A stretch of 64,000 bases of DNA from Mesorhizobium sp. Pch-S (GTDB lineage: Bacteria; Pseudomonadota; Alphaproteobacteria; Rhizobiales; Rhizobiaceae). The stretch's first letter is position 1, and the number at the start of each line of letters is the position of its first letter. The notes beneath the pieces are model-generated. The model saw nothing but the letters and a program-made list of their open reading frames with translations, made no database searches and was not told the origin of the DNA. The stretch is from assembly GCF_004136315.1 (NCBI RefSeq), contig NZ_CP029562.1:2232001-2296000 (forward strand). Direction: 5' to 3'. This document shows, piece after piece, positions 17,145 through 29,671 of the stretch. Both the position numbers and the translations under genes were made by a program.

Positions 17145-18353
17145 ATGCGCACACGCGTCGTTATCACCGGCATCGGCGGCATTTGCGGGCTTGGCACCGA
17201 TGCCACGTCCATCTGGAACGAGATGAAGGCAGGCCGCCCGGCGATCGGGCAGGTTGTCAGCGCGGATCTGCATCAGTTGAAGGTGCAGGTCGGCAGCGAG
17301 ATCAAGACGCTGCCGGAACATGGCCTGGAGCGCAAACGGCTGGTCACACTCGATCGCTTCAGCCTTCTCGCCATCATCGCCGCCACGGAAGCCATGCAGC
17401 AGTCGGGCCTCATCGTTGGCGCCGAGAACACCTATCGCATTGGTGCAACCGTCGGCGTCGGCGTCTGCGGCTGGGAAACTGTCGAGGAAAATTACCGCGC
17501 GCTGCTTCTGAACGGCAGAAGCAGAGCCGATATCTTTTCCGTGCCCAAGGTCATGCCGGGTGCGGCGGCTGGCCAGATCAGCATGCAATTCGGCCTGCGT
17601 GGCCCGGTCTTCGGCGTCACCTCGGCCTGCGCGTCCGCCAACCATGCCATTGCCTCGGCCGTCGATCAGATCCGGCTCGGCAGGGCGGACGTCATGCTGG
17701 CGGGCGGCTCGGATGCCCCGCTGGTGTGGGGCATCATGAAGGCCTGGGAAGCCTTGCGCGTCCTCTCTCCCGACACCTGCCGTCCGTTCTCCGCCGACCG
17801 GCAGGGACTGGTGATGGGCGAAGGCGCCGGCATGGCCGTGCTGGAAAGCTATGAACATGCCATGGCGCGCGGCGCCACCATCCTCGGTGAGATTGCCGGC
17901 GTCGGCATTTCGGCGGACGCGTCGGATATCGTCGCGCCGACTGTCGAGGGGCCCGAGGCTGCCATGCGCTTCTGTCTCGCCGATGCCGGGTTCAATCCGG
18001 AAGACGTCGACTATCTTAACGCGCACGGCACCGGCACCAAGGCCAACGACCAGATCGAGACCGCGGCGATCAAGCGCGCCTTCGGCGATCACGCCTATAA
18101 GCTCTCGGTATCGTCGACCAAGTCGATGCACGGCCATGCTTTGGGTGCATCCGGGGCGCTGGAGATGATCGCCTGCATCATGGCCATCCGCGACGGTATC
18201 GTGCCGCCGACGGCCAACTATCGCGAAGCGGATCCGGACTGCGATCTCGACATCACGCCGAATGTTGCGAAGGAACGTCCTGTTCGCACGGCGCTGAGCA
18301 ACGCATTCGCCTTCGGCGGCACCAATGCGGTGCTGGCGTTCAAGGCGGTCTGA
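17145..18353 (+). CDS. NodE-like beta-ketoacyl-ACP synthase
   Basis: A 402-aa condensing enzyme (KAS II/FabF superfamily) with an intact Cys-His-His triad: Cys162 (T-S-A-C-A-S-A-N-H), His294 (N-A-H-G-T-G-T) and His331 (M-H-G-H-A-L-G-A), plus Lys326. Segments such as [19 protein letters not shown] and [13 protein letters not shown] resemble NodE more than FabF. It would elongate acyl chains on the NodF-like ACP encoded 10 bp upstream. The specialised fatty acid could serve a lipid, an exported glycolipid or a secondary metabolite. Length and active site argue against decay. Confidence 0.88.
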   Translation: MRTRVVITGIGGICGLGTDATSIWNEMKAGRPAIGQVVSADLHQLKVQVGSEIKTLPEHGLERKRLVTLDRFSLLAIIAATEAMQQSGLIVGAENTYRIGATVGVGVCGWETVEENYRALLLNGRSRADIFSVPKVMPGAAAGQISMQFGLRGPVFGVTSACASANHAIASAVDQIRLGRADVMLAGGSDAPLVWGIMKAWEALRVLSPDTCRPFSADRQGLVMGEGAGMAVLESYEHAMARGATILGEIAGVGISADASDIVAPTVEGPEAAMRFCLADAGFNPEDVDYLNAHGTGTKANDQIETAAIKRAFGDHAYKLSVSSTKSMHGHALGASGALEMIACIMAIRDGIVPPTANYREADPDCDLDITPNVAKERPVRTALSNAFAFGGTNAVLAFKAV

Positions 18354-18360
18354 TCCTGGG

Positions 18361-18453
18361 GCGTTGCCGTTTTCCAAGGAAACGCGGGGACGCTCCAGTT
18401 CTTCCTCCAAAATTCCGAACGCAAAACCGCTGCGCGCTTCTGCTGAATTGCTT
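18361..18453. repeat. Degenerate RIME-like intergenic element
   Basis: After the NodE-like stop, a degraded copy of the two-palindrome element runs in reverse orientation: a GCGTT...AACGC half, then AATTCCGAACGCAAAACC and TGAATTGCTTC. The better copies are at 19253, 57470 and 63241. Confidence 0.45.
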
Positions 18454-18541
18454 CGGCGCCTCTTGAACCCGGCGCCGGCAGGTCTAAGTTTCGCTCACCC
18501 ACCCAGGCGGGCGTTCGCGCCGCCCTTTTCCCGAGGCAACA

Positions 18542-19246
18542 ATGACCGATCTTTCCGCCTTCCCGATCAATGCGCGCTGGCCGGCGCAGCACCCCGACCG
18601 TCTGCAGCTTTATTCGACGGCAACGCCCAATGGCGTGAAGGTGTCGATCATGCTGGAAGAGATCGGCCTGCCTTACGAGCCGCACTACGTGAATATCGGC
18701 CAGGATGAGAGCTGGACTCCCGAATTCCTGTCGCTCAACCCGAACGGCAAGATTCCCTCGATCATCGATCCCAATGGACCGGACGGCAAGCCGCTGCCAC
18801 TGTTCGAATCCGGTGCCATCCTGCTCTATCTTGCCGAGAAGACCGGCAAGCTGCTGCCGGACGATGCGGCGCTGCGCTACGAAACCATCCAGTGGGTGTT
18901 TTTCCAGATGGCATCCGTCGGCCCGATGTTCGGCCAGCTCGGTTTCTTCCACAAATTTGCAGGCCGCGAGATTTCCGACAAGCGCCCGCTCGAGCGGTAT
19001 CGCAACGAATCGCGCCGCCTGCTTGGCGTGCTCGAGAAGCGCCTCGACGGCCGCAAATGGATCATGGGCGACGACTACACCATTGCCGACATCTCGCTGC
19101 TGGGCTGGGTGCGCAACCTCATCGGCTTCTATGAGGCCGGCGAGTTGGTCGGCTTCGCCGATTTCGGCAATGTCGCAGCCTGGCTGGAACGCGGCCTGGC
19201 CCGGCCGGCCGTCCAGCGCGGCCTCAACATCCCGGCCAAGCCCTGA
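18542..19246 (+). CDS. Glutathione S-transferase, Nu class (YfcG-like disulfide-bond oxidoreductase)
   Basis: A 234-aa protein resembling E. coli YfcG/YghU. The N-terminal active-site loop is S-T-A-T-P-N-G-V-K-V-S; in YfcG the Thr and Asn of this loop contact two glutathiones and give disulfide reductase activity instead of a Cys. N-P-N-G-K-I-P-S-I and L-F-E-S-G-A-I-L-L-Y-L-A-E-K-T-G are strongly typical. The C-terminal helical domain includes Q-W-V-F-F-Q-M and Y-T-I-A-D-I-S. ATG 18542 follows GAGG. It stands alone, flanked by RIME-like elements on both sides. Confidence 0.92.
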   Translation: MTDLSAFPINARWPAQHPDRLQLYSTATPNGVKVSIMLEEIGLPYEPHYVNIGQDESWTPEFLSLNPNGKIPSIIDPNGPDGKPLPLFESGAILLYLAEKTGKLLPDDAALRYETIQWVFFQMASVGPMFGQLGFFHKFAGREISDKRPLERYRNESRRLLGVLEKRLDGRKWIMGDDYTIADISLLGWVRNLIGFYEAGELVGFADFGNVAAWLERGLARPAVQRGLNIPAKP

Positions 19247-19252
19247 CGCTCC

Positions 19253-19342
19253 GGAGCAATTCCAGGAATATGCGTAGCGGTTTCCGCCCGGAATTGCGCA
19301 GAACAAAGAAGTAGAGCGTTCTGTGAAAAACGGGAACGCTTC
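19253..19342. repeat. RIME-like intergenic mosaic element
   Basis: Two consecutive palindromes: GCAATTCC (19256-19263) with GGAATTGC (19290-19297), then AGCGTTC (19315-19321) with GAACGCT (19334-19340). This two-hairpin design is that of the Rhizobium-specific intergenic mosaic elements. It lies between convergent genes. Confidence 0.6.
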
Positions 19343-19359
19343 GAGGGCGCTGCCGCCCG

Positions 19360-19977
19360 TCAGTCCTGCCGGATGACAAGGTCCGCCGACCGGCGGCGGG
19401 CCAGCACGCGTTCGATGTTGGGCATATCGTTGGATGCGATCCAGGCGATGGCGTCCTCGTCGCTGCGGCCATGCTCATGCCAGCGCCGGCGCAGCCGCCG
19501 CTCAAGTTCACCACGAGTCACTTCGACAAAGATGGTGAAGTCGAACAACGGCGCCAGCCGCGACCAGGGCTCTTCGTCCAGAAGCAGGTAATTGCCTTCC
19601 ACCAGGATGAAGCGGGTGTCGCTGCCGACAATGCCTGCCGCCGCCCGTGACAATTCGATGCTACGGTCGAAGACCGGGATTGCGATGTCCGGCTCGCCAG
19701 CGCGTATGCGCTTGAGCAGCACCTCGAAGCCCGCGAAGTCGAAGGTCTCCGGCGCACCCTTGCGGGCGCGCAGGCCGCGCCTGTCGAGGATGATGTCGTC
19801 GTAGTGGAACCCGTCCATCGGCACCACTTCCGCGGTGCCATCCGGCAAGACGTCGTGGAGGGCCGCGGAGAGCGTCGACTTGCCGGCTCCGGGGGGACCG
19901 GCGATGGCGACGACGAAGCGTTTCGCCTTGGCAGCACGCTTGAAGATCGTGGCGGCAATGGTGGCAATCTCGGACAT
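19360..19977 (-). CDS. Nucleoside/sugar kinase-like P-loop protein (FrcK/uridine kinase family)
   Basis: A 205-aa soluble P-loop phosphotransferase. Walker A is G-P-P-G-A-G-K-S-T (about residues 27-35), followed by M-D-G-F-H-Y-D-D (substrate-binding Asp/His) and the lid R-R-L-R-R-R-W. V-E-G-N-Y-L-L-L is the conserved strand of the uridine kinase/pantothenate kinase group. In rhizobia a close relative, FrcK, accompanies the fructose ABC transporter, but no frc transport genes are present here. The substrate therefore stays open. ATG 19977 starts at the family N-terminus. Confidence 0.8.
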   Translation of the reverse strand: MSEIATIAATIFKRAAKAKRFVVAIAGPPGAGKSTLSAALHDVLPDGTAEVVPMDGFHYDDIILDRRGLRARKGAPETFDFAGFEVLLKRIRAGEPDIAIPVFDRSIELSRAAAGIVGSDTRFILVEGNYLLLDEEPWSRLAPLFDFTIFVEVTRGELERRLRRRWHEHGRSDEDAIAWIASNDMPNIERVLARRRSADLVIRQD

Positions 19978-20059
19978 TGGCCGTTCCCTGCTCCAGTGCC
20001 GGCATCTTGCCGGCCATCCGCGAAACTTTCAAATCTCCCATGGCGGGAGGATGTCCGGC

Positions 20060-21154
20060 TCAGCCGATGCTGCCTATGCGCAGGAATTGCGCATCATAGG
20101 GGACATCCAGCAAGGTGCCTGCAGCGGTCGTAACCCGCAATTGGCCGGTGGTGATGGAAACATCGTGCACCGCCTTGTCGGTTGCTGCCGGAAGCGCACC
20201 AATGACATGGCGGAAGGCAACGCGCCGGTCCGGAGCGAGCTCGAAGGCCGTCACCACCCCTTCCCGCTTCAGCCAGTTGTCGCCCAGCGAAGCGGCATGG
20301 CCGACCGCGGTACGTCCGTCCTCGATGCCGAGCACACCGCGATGGCGGCCGTTCCAGGGCGCGTAATCGCGCCCGCCATTCGAGATCCACAGCATGGTGA
20401 TCGGCAGTTCGGCCGGATTCTTCAGGATCAGCACGACGTCTTTTTCCGCAGTGCGCGAAACCGCTGACCAGCCAGGGCCACCATGGTCCGCCTCGACCAG
20501 CGTGACGAAGTCCTCATGGTGCCTGTCCATGCGATAGTCTGTAAGATCAACCTCCGTGCCATCCTTGGCCGGAAAGCCACGCGGATCGTCGCGGCGAGCC
20601 GGATAAGCGAGCATGGAACGACCGCGCGCCGGATCCGGCTCCGGTGGATTGCCGTCCGTCACGACTGCGCGTTTTGGCGAAAAGGCGAGATGTCCACCTT
20701 CGCGCATCGCCGTCATGGGATGATGCGCAACAGAAATCGCACCGGCGCCACCGATGAAGGCATGTTCCTGGTAGAGGAACGGGTGGCCGTCACGCAAAGT
20801 AAGGATCTTCTCGACCGCAGCGCCCATGACGGCACGTCGAAGCCTGAAGATGGCCCGCCAGCCGTCTGCCGTCGCGGAACTGTCGATCAGATCCCATGGG
20901 CTGTTTGCAGGCCAGCCATGCAACGGCGCTTCCTCGACATCGCTGCGCGAAAACGGCGCGCAGAGGAAGTCGCCCGAAAGCCGCGTCACGCCGTCGGGCA
21001 ACCCGTGCGGCAGTGTCTCCCGCGGCTCGTCGATCCAGGGTGCCTGATGCAGCGGCCTGAGCACGCGATCGCCCGCTTCGATGGTCAGGTCCGCGATATG
21101 GCCGACGGATGTATCGACTGAAACCGAAATGCCTTTTGCCTTGAACGTGACCAT
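20060..21154 (-). CDS. Conserved hypothetical protein, possibly aldose-epimerase-like beta-sandwich
   Basis: A 364-aa soluble protein that I do not recognise with certainty. Alternating beta-strand patterns, paired His (S-V-A-H-H-P-M and D-R-H-H-E-D-F) and a C-terminal F-R-H-V-I-G-A-L-P resemble galactose mutarotase-like sugar-binding sandwiches, but no full motif is present. ATG 21154 is chosen; the open frame continues upstream to 21301 without family-like sequence. It is 82 bp upstream of the P-loop kinase on the same strand, so a shared role in sugar metabolism is possible. Confidence 0.65.
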   Translation of the reverse strand: MVTFKAKGISVSVDTSVGHIADLTIEAGDRVLRPLHQAPWIDEPRETLPHGLPDGVTRLSGDFLCAPFSRSDVEEAPLHGWPANSPWDLIDSSATADGWRAIFRLRRAVMGAAVEKILTLRDGHPFLYQEHAFIGGAGAISVAHHPMTAMREGGHLAFSPKRAVVTDGNPPEPDPARGRSMLAYPARRDDPRGFPAKDGTEVDLTDYRMDRHHEDFVTLVEADHGGPGWSAVSRTAEKDVVLILKNPAELPITMLWISNGGRDYAPWNGRHRGVLGIEDGRTAVGHAASLGDNWLKREGVVTAFELAPDRRVAFRHVIGALPAATDKAVHDVSITTGQLRVTTAAGTLLDVPYDAQFLRIGSIG

Positions 21155-21314
21155 CGCCTGCTCCGATTCGCGTCGGCCAGCAAAGCGCGTCAGCGGAGGA
21201 TTGTGCAAGGTGGATTGTCGCGACGGCACGGCAAGCAAACCATGCCTGGCTAAGAATTTATATGCGGGAAAGCTTTTGCCTGCACTGAGTAATGGGATCA
21301 TGGCAAGATATCAT

Positions 21315-21330
21315 GGCAATCTATATTGCC
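21315..21330. promoter_or_regulatory. Perfect inverted repeat GGCAAT-CTAT-ATTGCC
   Basis: A 16-bp palindrome 50 bp upstream of the GTG of the membrane protein at 21381, in a locally AT-rich region. It could be an operator or a short mRNA hairpin. There is no T-tract of terminator length. Confidence 0.4.
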
Positions 21331-21380
21331 TTTAAAAAGATTGCGGGCAATCTACCGGAGAAGATTCCGGGGGAAATGCA

Positions 21381-22274
21381 GTGCTTGAAGAACTTGCCTT
21401 TCGATTCGTCAATCAGGACGAAAGTTCGCTGAACGCAACCAGCTACGGCCTCGTCCTCATCGGAGCGGTCATCGCGGCCTTCACTGTGAGGTCGAACACG
21501 GAGATGGCCCGCGCCCCGTATTTTGCCTATTCGATGTTGATCTTTCTGTTGGTATCCGCCACGCAGATCGTCTGGCTGCAATCCTTGCCTGCGATGGCGG
21601 GAGGATATCTATGGGTGTTGGTGCTGGTTTCCGTGGCAGCGTCGATTCTCAGTGGTTTCTTCTTGTGCGGCATTGCCAAGGCGCGAGCGCGCGACGCCTA
21701 TGGAAACGCCAGACTGGCGGCACTTGCATTCATACCCCTAGCGAATTTCTGGCTGCTGCTGACCCCGTCGAAGAATGCGGTATCCGCAAACCGCACACCA
21801 ACAATTCCGCTCCTTACCGGCGTTAATGGGGTTTTGACCGGCTTCATCCTGCTGATTGGGGCGATCGGGATAGGTGGCTTCGTCAACATACAGCAAGAGA
21901 AACTGGGGCAGCAGGCTCAAACCGATCCGGTGGCGATGCAGGCAGGCATGGAGTTTCTCATCCGTTCAGGCGGTCTCGAAAGAGCCCTCAAATCGATGGC
22001 CGAACAGGCTGAAACTCCTTTCGTTGTCGATGAAATTACCACCATTGCACGCATCGAAGCCGATGGAACGCAATTGCGTCGGACCTTTGTTGTCGATCTG
22101 GAGAACGGGACAATGACGGACGAATTTCGTCAAGGAAGTCGAAGCCAAGTATGTGCCAACCAGCCGTTCAAGCCGCTGTTTCGCGCAGGCGCAAACTTCC
22201 ATGAAATTTATGTTGGTCGGGATGGTCGTGAGATCGGAACAGTCGTCGTGACGCCACAGGATTGCGGGCTTTAA
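21381..22274 (+). CDS. Hypothetical membrane protein with C-terminal extracytoplasmic domain
   Basis: A 297-aa protein, family not recognised. Five hydrophobic segments (about residues 20-37, 48-66, 75-99, 110-127 and 143-170) are followed by a soluble C-terminal domain of about 125 residues ending with a Cys pair (V-C-A-N-Q-P-F and P-Q-D-C-G-L) that could form a disulfide outside the membrane. The start is GTG 21381 with GGGGGAA just upstream. Codon use is less GC-biased than in neighbours (many A/T third positions), which may mean later acquisition. It sits alone between a divergent hypothetical gene and tRNA-Ala. Confidence 0.65.
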   Translation: MLEELAFRFVNQDESSLNATSYGLVLIGAVIAAFTVRSNTEMARAPYFAYSMLIFLLVSATQIVWLQSLPAMAGGYLWVLVLVSVAASILSGFFLCGIAKARARDAYGNARLAALAFIPLANFWLLLTPSKNAVSANRTPTIPLLTGVNGVLTGFILLIGAIGIGGFVNIQQEKLGQQAQTDPVAMQAGMEFLIRSGGLERALKSMAEQAETPFVVDEITTIARIEADGTQLRRTFVVDLENGTMTDEFRQGSRSQVCANQPFKPLFRAGANFHEIYVGRDGREIGTVVVTPQDCGL

Positions 22275-22363
22275 AGCGTTTCCGTTTTACTCGCGTCGCG
22301 CCTCTGGGCTCATGTCCTGCCAATTGTCTGGCCGGTATTACAACAGAACGATCGAGAGAATTT

Positions 22364-22439
<76 letters not shown>

Positions 22440-22614
22440 ACTCCGGCTTCCGCCGACCGCCGTTTCCAGCGGGATATTTCGGCAGGGTTGGGACCCCGCC
22501 GGTCAGTGCAGGGCGGCTTCTAGCGCCGCCTTGCCGCAATAGCAAGCCTCTCGAAACAGCTTTTTTCGCAAAGCCGGCTCGAAAGCTGGCGGACGCTTTG
22601 CGTCCGCCAAAAGA

Positions 22615-23004
22615 TCAGACGTCGTCGTCGTCGTCGCCGACACCGATCATGTCGGAAACGTCGTCGTCTTCTTCTTCCTCGTCTTCAAGGAAGGTGTCGT
22701 CGTCATCGTCGCCCAGGTCGACGTCATCATCGTCGTCGCCCATGTCAGGCAGGTCGTCGCCGCCCTTCGCTTCGTCGTCGGCATCCTCGAGCGAAACGAT
22801 CTCGGCGCCTTCCTCCTCGTTGTCGACTTCCTTGTCCTCGGCCTCGTCCTCTTCTTCGAGCACGGCAGCCTTGCTGTCCTGGAAATAGGAAAGGGGATAG
22901 CTCTTGCCCGTATAGGGAGAGACGATCGGATCCTTGTTCAGGTCATAGAATTTGCGGCCCGTTTCAGGGTCGACGCGTTTTGTGCCAAGTTCGGGTTTTG
23001 CCAC
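22615..23004 (-). CDS. TIGR02300 family protein (FYDLN acid domain)
   Basis: A 129-aa protein. The N-terminal 40 residues contain the namesake K-F-Y-D-L-N-K-D-P and S-P-Y-T-G-K-S-Y-P. The rest is a very acidic tail of Asp/Glu runs. The family is near-universal in Alphaproteobacteria and of unknown function. ATG 23004 matches the family start (M-A-K-P-E-L-G-T-K-R). It is divergent from aroA, the usual alphaproteobacterial arrangement. The tail gives strongly repetitive GTC/GTCGTC DNA on the plus strand, which is coding and not a satellite. Confidence 0.95.
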   Translation of the reverse strand: MAKPELGTKRVDPETGRKFYDLNKDPIVSPYTGKSYPLSYFQDSKAAVLEEEDEAEDKEVDNEEEGAEIVSLEDADDEAKGGDDLPDMGDDDDDVDLGDDDDDTFLEDEEEEDDDVSDMIGVGDDDDDV

Positions 23005-23135
23005 GGCAAGCCTCGTACAAAAAGATTGGTCCCCTTAATCGCAGTTTGCGGCTCTGTCAAAGCCTAATGCCATGGCCTTCCCATGAGCCGTTTTGCCGCC
23101 TTTTTCGGGATGACGGCATGAAACGGGCGTGTTAG

Positions 23136-24560
<1,425 letters not shown>

Positions 24561-24682
24561 ACGCCAATGCCTCCATCCTGTCATGGACCGGGTGCTACAA
24601 GCCCGGCCCATGCTCTTCCATTCCCTGCCGGGGCCTGCAGCCGCAGCCCGGCACTCCTAAAGAACGCTCAGAGCCTGAAACC

Positions 24683-26305
<1,623 letters not shown>

Positions 26306-26334
26306 GGAAGCGCGCCGGCTGGCGGCCCCTGGGC

Positions 26335-26868
26335 TTACGTGATCGGTGCATACTCCAGCGCCACGACCCCGTTGCTGAACGGCGCTGCTGAAAGCAGCTC
26401 GAATCTCTGCTGTTCTCCGGGTGCGAAAAACGCTTTCCCCTGGCCGACTGCGAGCGGATAGCCGAGCAGCCTGATACGGTCGACGAGACCGTGGTGCAGC
26501 AACTGCTGGGCCAGGCTGATGCTGCCATGGACATAGATGTTGCCGCCGGTGTCCTGTTTCAGTTTCCTGACCGCCTCGGGCAGAGGTCCCTCCAGCCTTT
26601 GCGCGGGCTTCCAGTCGAGCTGGCCTAGCGTGGTCGACGCGACATATTTCGGCAGCGCGTTGAACCTGTCGGCGAAATCCCCGGTCTCATGCGGCCAGGA
26701 TGCCGCGAATATCTGGTAGGTCACGCGTCCGAGCAGCATGGCGCCGCTGTCGGCAAGCTCATCTTCCTTGAACCTGTCCATCTCGGCGTTCCAGGCGACG
26801 CCTGTCAGCTTTTCGACCTCGGCTATGCCGTCGGCGCTGATGAATTCGGTGACGATGACTTTCCTCAT
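26335..26868 (-). CDS. Dihydrofolate reductase family protein (RibD C-terminal domain-like)
   Basis: A 177-aa protein of the DHFR-like/RibD_C group (YyaP type). V-T-E-F-I-S-A-D-G-I-A-E at the N-terminus, L-L-G-R-V-T-Y-Q-I-F, G-G-N-I-Y-V-H-G-S-I-S-L-A and L-L-G-Y-P-L-A-V-G-Q-G are the NADPH-fold signatures. It is probably an NADPH-dependent reductase of unknown substrate; true DHFR activity is unlikely. ATG 26868 is preceded by GGAGAG; an upstream extension is not family-like. It is convergent with the ABC-F gene. Confidence 0.85.
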   Translation of the reverse strand: MRKVIVTEFISADGIAEVEKLTGVAWNAEMDRFKEDELADSGAMLLGRVTYQIFAASWPHETGDFADRFNALPKYVASTTLGQLDWKPAQRLEGPLPEAVRKLKQDTGGNIYVHGSISLAQQLLHHGLVDRIRLLGYPLAVGQGKAFFAPGEQQRFELLSAAPFSNGVVALEYAPIT

Positions 26869-27025
26869 TTTGCTCTCCATTGAAGGAAACGCGTGCTGGA
26901 AAGAATGCAACAAGGACGATAACGGCCCGCTGCCCGCTCAAATTCCGTCGATCGGACATTCTGCCGATCCGAAGCGGGTTTGGCCAGGAACACACTTGCT
27001 TTCCATTGGCGTCTCCGCTTGAAGC

Positions 27026-27679
27026 ATGGCCATGTCTCAGTCTCTCACCATAGCCATCGACGGTCCGGCAGGCGCCGGCAAGGGAACCCTGGCCCGGCGG
27101 CTGGCGGACTACTACCACCTGCCGCATCTCGACACCGGTCTCACCTATCGCGCCGTGGCGCATATGCTGCTCGCCAAGGGCTGGCCGCTCGGCGACGAGC
27201 CGCATGCCGTGGAGGCTGCCCGCCTGATCGATCTCGGCAATCTCGACCGCTCGGTGCTGTCGGCGCATGCCGTCGGCGAGGCCGCTTCGAAAGTGGCCGT
27301 CATCCCGGAAGTGCGCCGCATCCTGGTCGAGAAGCAGCGCGCCTTCGCGGCACAGCCTGGCGGCGCGGTTCTCGACGGCCGCGATATCGGCACCGTGGTG
27401 TGCCCGGACGCGATGGTGAAGCTCTATGTGACCGCCAGCGCGGAGGTGCGGGCGCGGCGCCGGCTGGCGGAGATCGAGGCCAATGACGGCACCGGCGATT
27501 TCGCCACCATCCTCGCCGACATCACGCGCCGCGACGAGCGCGACATGGGCCGCGCCGACTCGCCGCTCAGGCCCGCGGGAGACGCGCACTTGCTTGATAC
27601 GTCGCAAATGTCTATAGAAGCCGCGTTTCTGGCGGCCAAGACGATCGTTGACGACGTTCTGGCCAAAAGAGACGCCTGA
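27026..27679 (+). CDS. cmk: (d)CMP kinase
   Basis: A 217-aa cytidylate kinase that phosphorylates CMP/dCMP. The P-loop is G-P-A-G-A-G-K-G-T (residues 13-21); [10 protein letters not shown] binds the nucleotide; [10 protein letters not shown] and R-D-x-R-D-M-G-R-x-D-S-P-L are the CMP-binding and lid motifs. ATG 27026, with a possible start two codons later at 27032. It is followed by rpsA after 247 bp, the conserved cmk-rpsA order. Confidence 0.96.
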   Translation: MAMSQSLTIAIDGPAGAGKGTLARRLADYYHLPHLDTGLTYRAVAHMLLAKGWPLGDEPHAVEAARLIDLGNLDRSVLSAHAVGEAASKVAVIPEVRRILVEKQRAFAAQPGGAVLDGRDIGTVVCPDAMVKLYVTASAEVRARRRLAEIEANDGTGDFATILADITRRDERDMGRADSPLRPAGDAHLLDTSQMSIEAAFLAAKTIVDDVLAKRDA

Positions 27680-27738
27680 TCCGGCGTTTTCGCCGCTTGC
27701 TGTTGCGAGCCGTGTGAAAATACCCATATCGGGCGGGA

Positions 27739-27761
27739 GCATGATCCCTGAGGGGTCATGC
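27739..27761. repeat. Hairpin in the cmk-rpsA intergenic region
   Basis: GCATGA...TCATGC arms with a TCCC/GGGG inner stem and TGA loop, about 165 nt upstream of the rpsA start. The outer arms resemble the CATGATC elements at 38051 and 49600. It could also act in the rpsA leader, since S1 synthesis is often controlled there; this is inference. Confidence 0.4.
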
Positions 27762-27926
27762 GACAAATGAAAAGAAACCGGCCTGCCAGCATTCTTTGCG
27801 CCGAACCGCCGCGGCAACGCGGCCCAGGATTTTGACCCGGAAACAGGTCTTGACCCGGAATACCGGCAGGTCATCGCAACGCTAACCCACGGCGCCAGCC
27901 TCCAGGCGAGGCTTTCAGGAGAAAGT

Positions 27927-29626
27927 ATGTCTCAATCCATTCCGACTCGCGACGATTTCGCGAGCATGCTCGAAGAATCGTTCTCGGACGGTCATTCGGG
28001 CGAAGGCCAGGTCGTTCGCGGTATCGTCACCGCGATTGAAAAGGACATGGCCATCATCGACGTCGGCCTCAAGGTCGAGGGCCGCGTGGCACTGAAGGAA
28101 TTCGGCGCCAAGGGCAAGGACGGCAGCCTCAAGCCAGGCGATACCGTCGAAGTTTATGTCGAGCGCATCGAAAACGCGCTGGGCGAAGCCATGCTCTCGC
28201 GCGACAAGGCGCGCCGCGAGGAAAGCTGGGTCAAGCTGGAAGAGAAGTTCGCCAAGGGCGAGCGCGTCGAAGGCGTCATCTTCAACCAGGTCAAGGGCGG
28301 CTTCACCGTCGATCTGGACGGCGCCGTGGCCTTCCTGCCGCGTTCGCAGGTCGACATCCGTCCGATCCGCGCGTCACCCCGCTCATGCACAACCCGCAGC
28401 CGTTCGAGATCCTCAAGATGGATCGTCGTCGCGGCAACATCGTCGTTTCGCGCCGCACCGTGCTTGAAGAGAGCCGTGCCGAGCAGCGCTCCGAGATCGT
28501 CCAGAACCTCGAAGAGGGTCAGGTGGTCGAAGGCGTGGTCAAGAACATCACCGACTACGGTGCGTTCGTCGACCTCGGCGGCATCGACGGCCTGCTGCAC
28601 GTCACCGACATGGCATGGCGCCGCGTCAACCATCCGACCGAGATCCTCAACATCGGTCAGACGGTCAAGGTGCAGATCATCCGCATCAACCAGGAAACCC
28701 ACCGTATCTCGCTCGGCATGAAGCAGCTCGAGAGCGATCCGTGGTCGGATATCGGCACCAAGTTCCCGATCGGCAAGAAGATCACCGGAACGGTCACCAA
28801 CATCACCGACTACGGCGCGTTCGTCGAGCTGGAGCCGGGCATCGAGGGCCTCATCCACGTTTCGGAAATGTCGTGGACGAAGAAGAACGTGCATCCGGGC
28901 AAGATCCTGTCCACCTCGCAGCAGGTCGACGTGGTCGTGCTGGAAGTCGATCCGGCAAAGCGCCGCATCTCGCTCGGTCTCAAGCAGACGCTGGAGAACC
29001 CGTGGCACGCCTTCGCCGCCAACCATCCGGTCGGCTCGACCGTGGAAGGCGAAGTCAAGAACAAGACCGAGTTCGGTCTGTTCATCGGCCTCGACGGCGA
29101 CGTGGACGGCATGGTGCACCTGTCGGATCTCGACTGGAACCGTCCGGGTGAGCAGGTCATCGAAGAGTACCAGCGCGGCCAGATGGTGCGCGCCCAGGTT
29201 CTCGACGTCGACATCGACAAGGAGCGCATCTCGCTCGGCGTCAAGCAGCTTGAGCGCGACGCGGCCGGCGATGCCGCCGCTTCGGGCGAACTGCGCAAGA
29301 ACGCCGTCGTCACCTGCGAAGTCACCGGTGTGAAGGATGGTGGTCTCGACGTGCGGCTGGTTGAAAGCGGCATCGACACCTTCATCAAGCGCTCCGACCT
29401 GTCGCGTGACCGTGACGAGCAGCGTCCGGAACGCTTCACCGTTGGCCAGAAGGTCGACGCCCGCGTCATCGCCTTCGACAAGAAGACCCGCAAGCTGCAG
29501 GTCTCGATCAAGGCGCTGGAGATCGCCGAGGAGAAGGAAGCCGTCGCTCAGTACGGTTCGACCGACTCCGGCGCTTCGCTGGGCGACATCCTGGGTGCCG
29601 CGCTGAAGAAGCAGGGCGGCAACTAA
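27927..29626 (+). CDS. rpsA: 30S ribosomal protein S1, with an apparent one-base deletion
   Basis: Ribosomal protein S1, which binds mRNA at the 30S platform. The frame from ATG 27927 encodes S1 through ...Q-V-D-I-R-P-I-R (Arg148), then degenerates. The proper sequence resumes in the next frame from 28373 (V-T-P-L-M-H-N-P-Q-P-F) to the stop at 29626. Restoring one base between 28371 and 28372 (a lost A in a GAC codon) gives about 566 aa, the usual alphaproteobacterial length, with all S1/OB repeats (for example D-Y-G-A-F-V-D-L-G-G and D-Y-G-A-F-V-E-L-E-P). S1 is normally essential, so a sequencing or assembly error is the likeliest cause. No slippery heptamer is seen. Confidence 0.9.
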
Positions 29627-29671
29627 GCAGCCCTCTCGCGCCGCTTCGGCTGCGCAGAGCCAAAATCCAAG

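Noticed and set aside
22615..22888. A microsatellite-like GTC repeat
   Set aside because: It is the coding sequence of the acidic Asp/Glu tail of the TIGR02300 protein.
28360..28400. Programmed ribosomal frameshifting in rpsA
   Set aside because: There is no slippery heptamer or obvious downstream stem, and S1 is not known to use frameshifting; a missing base is simpler.
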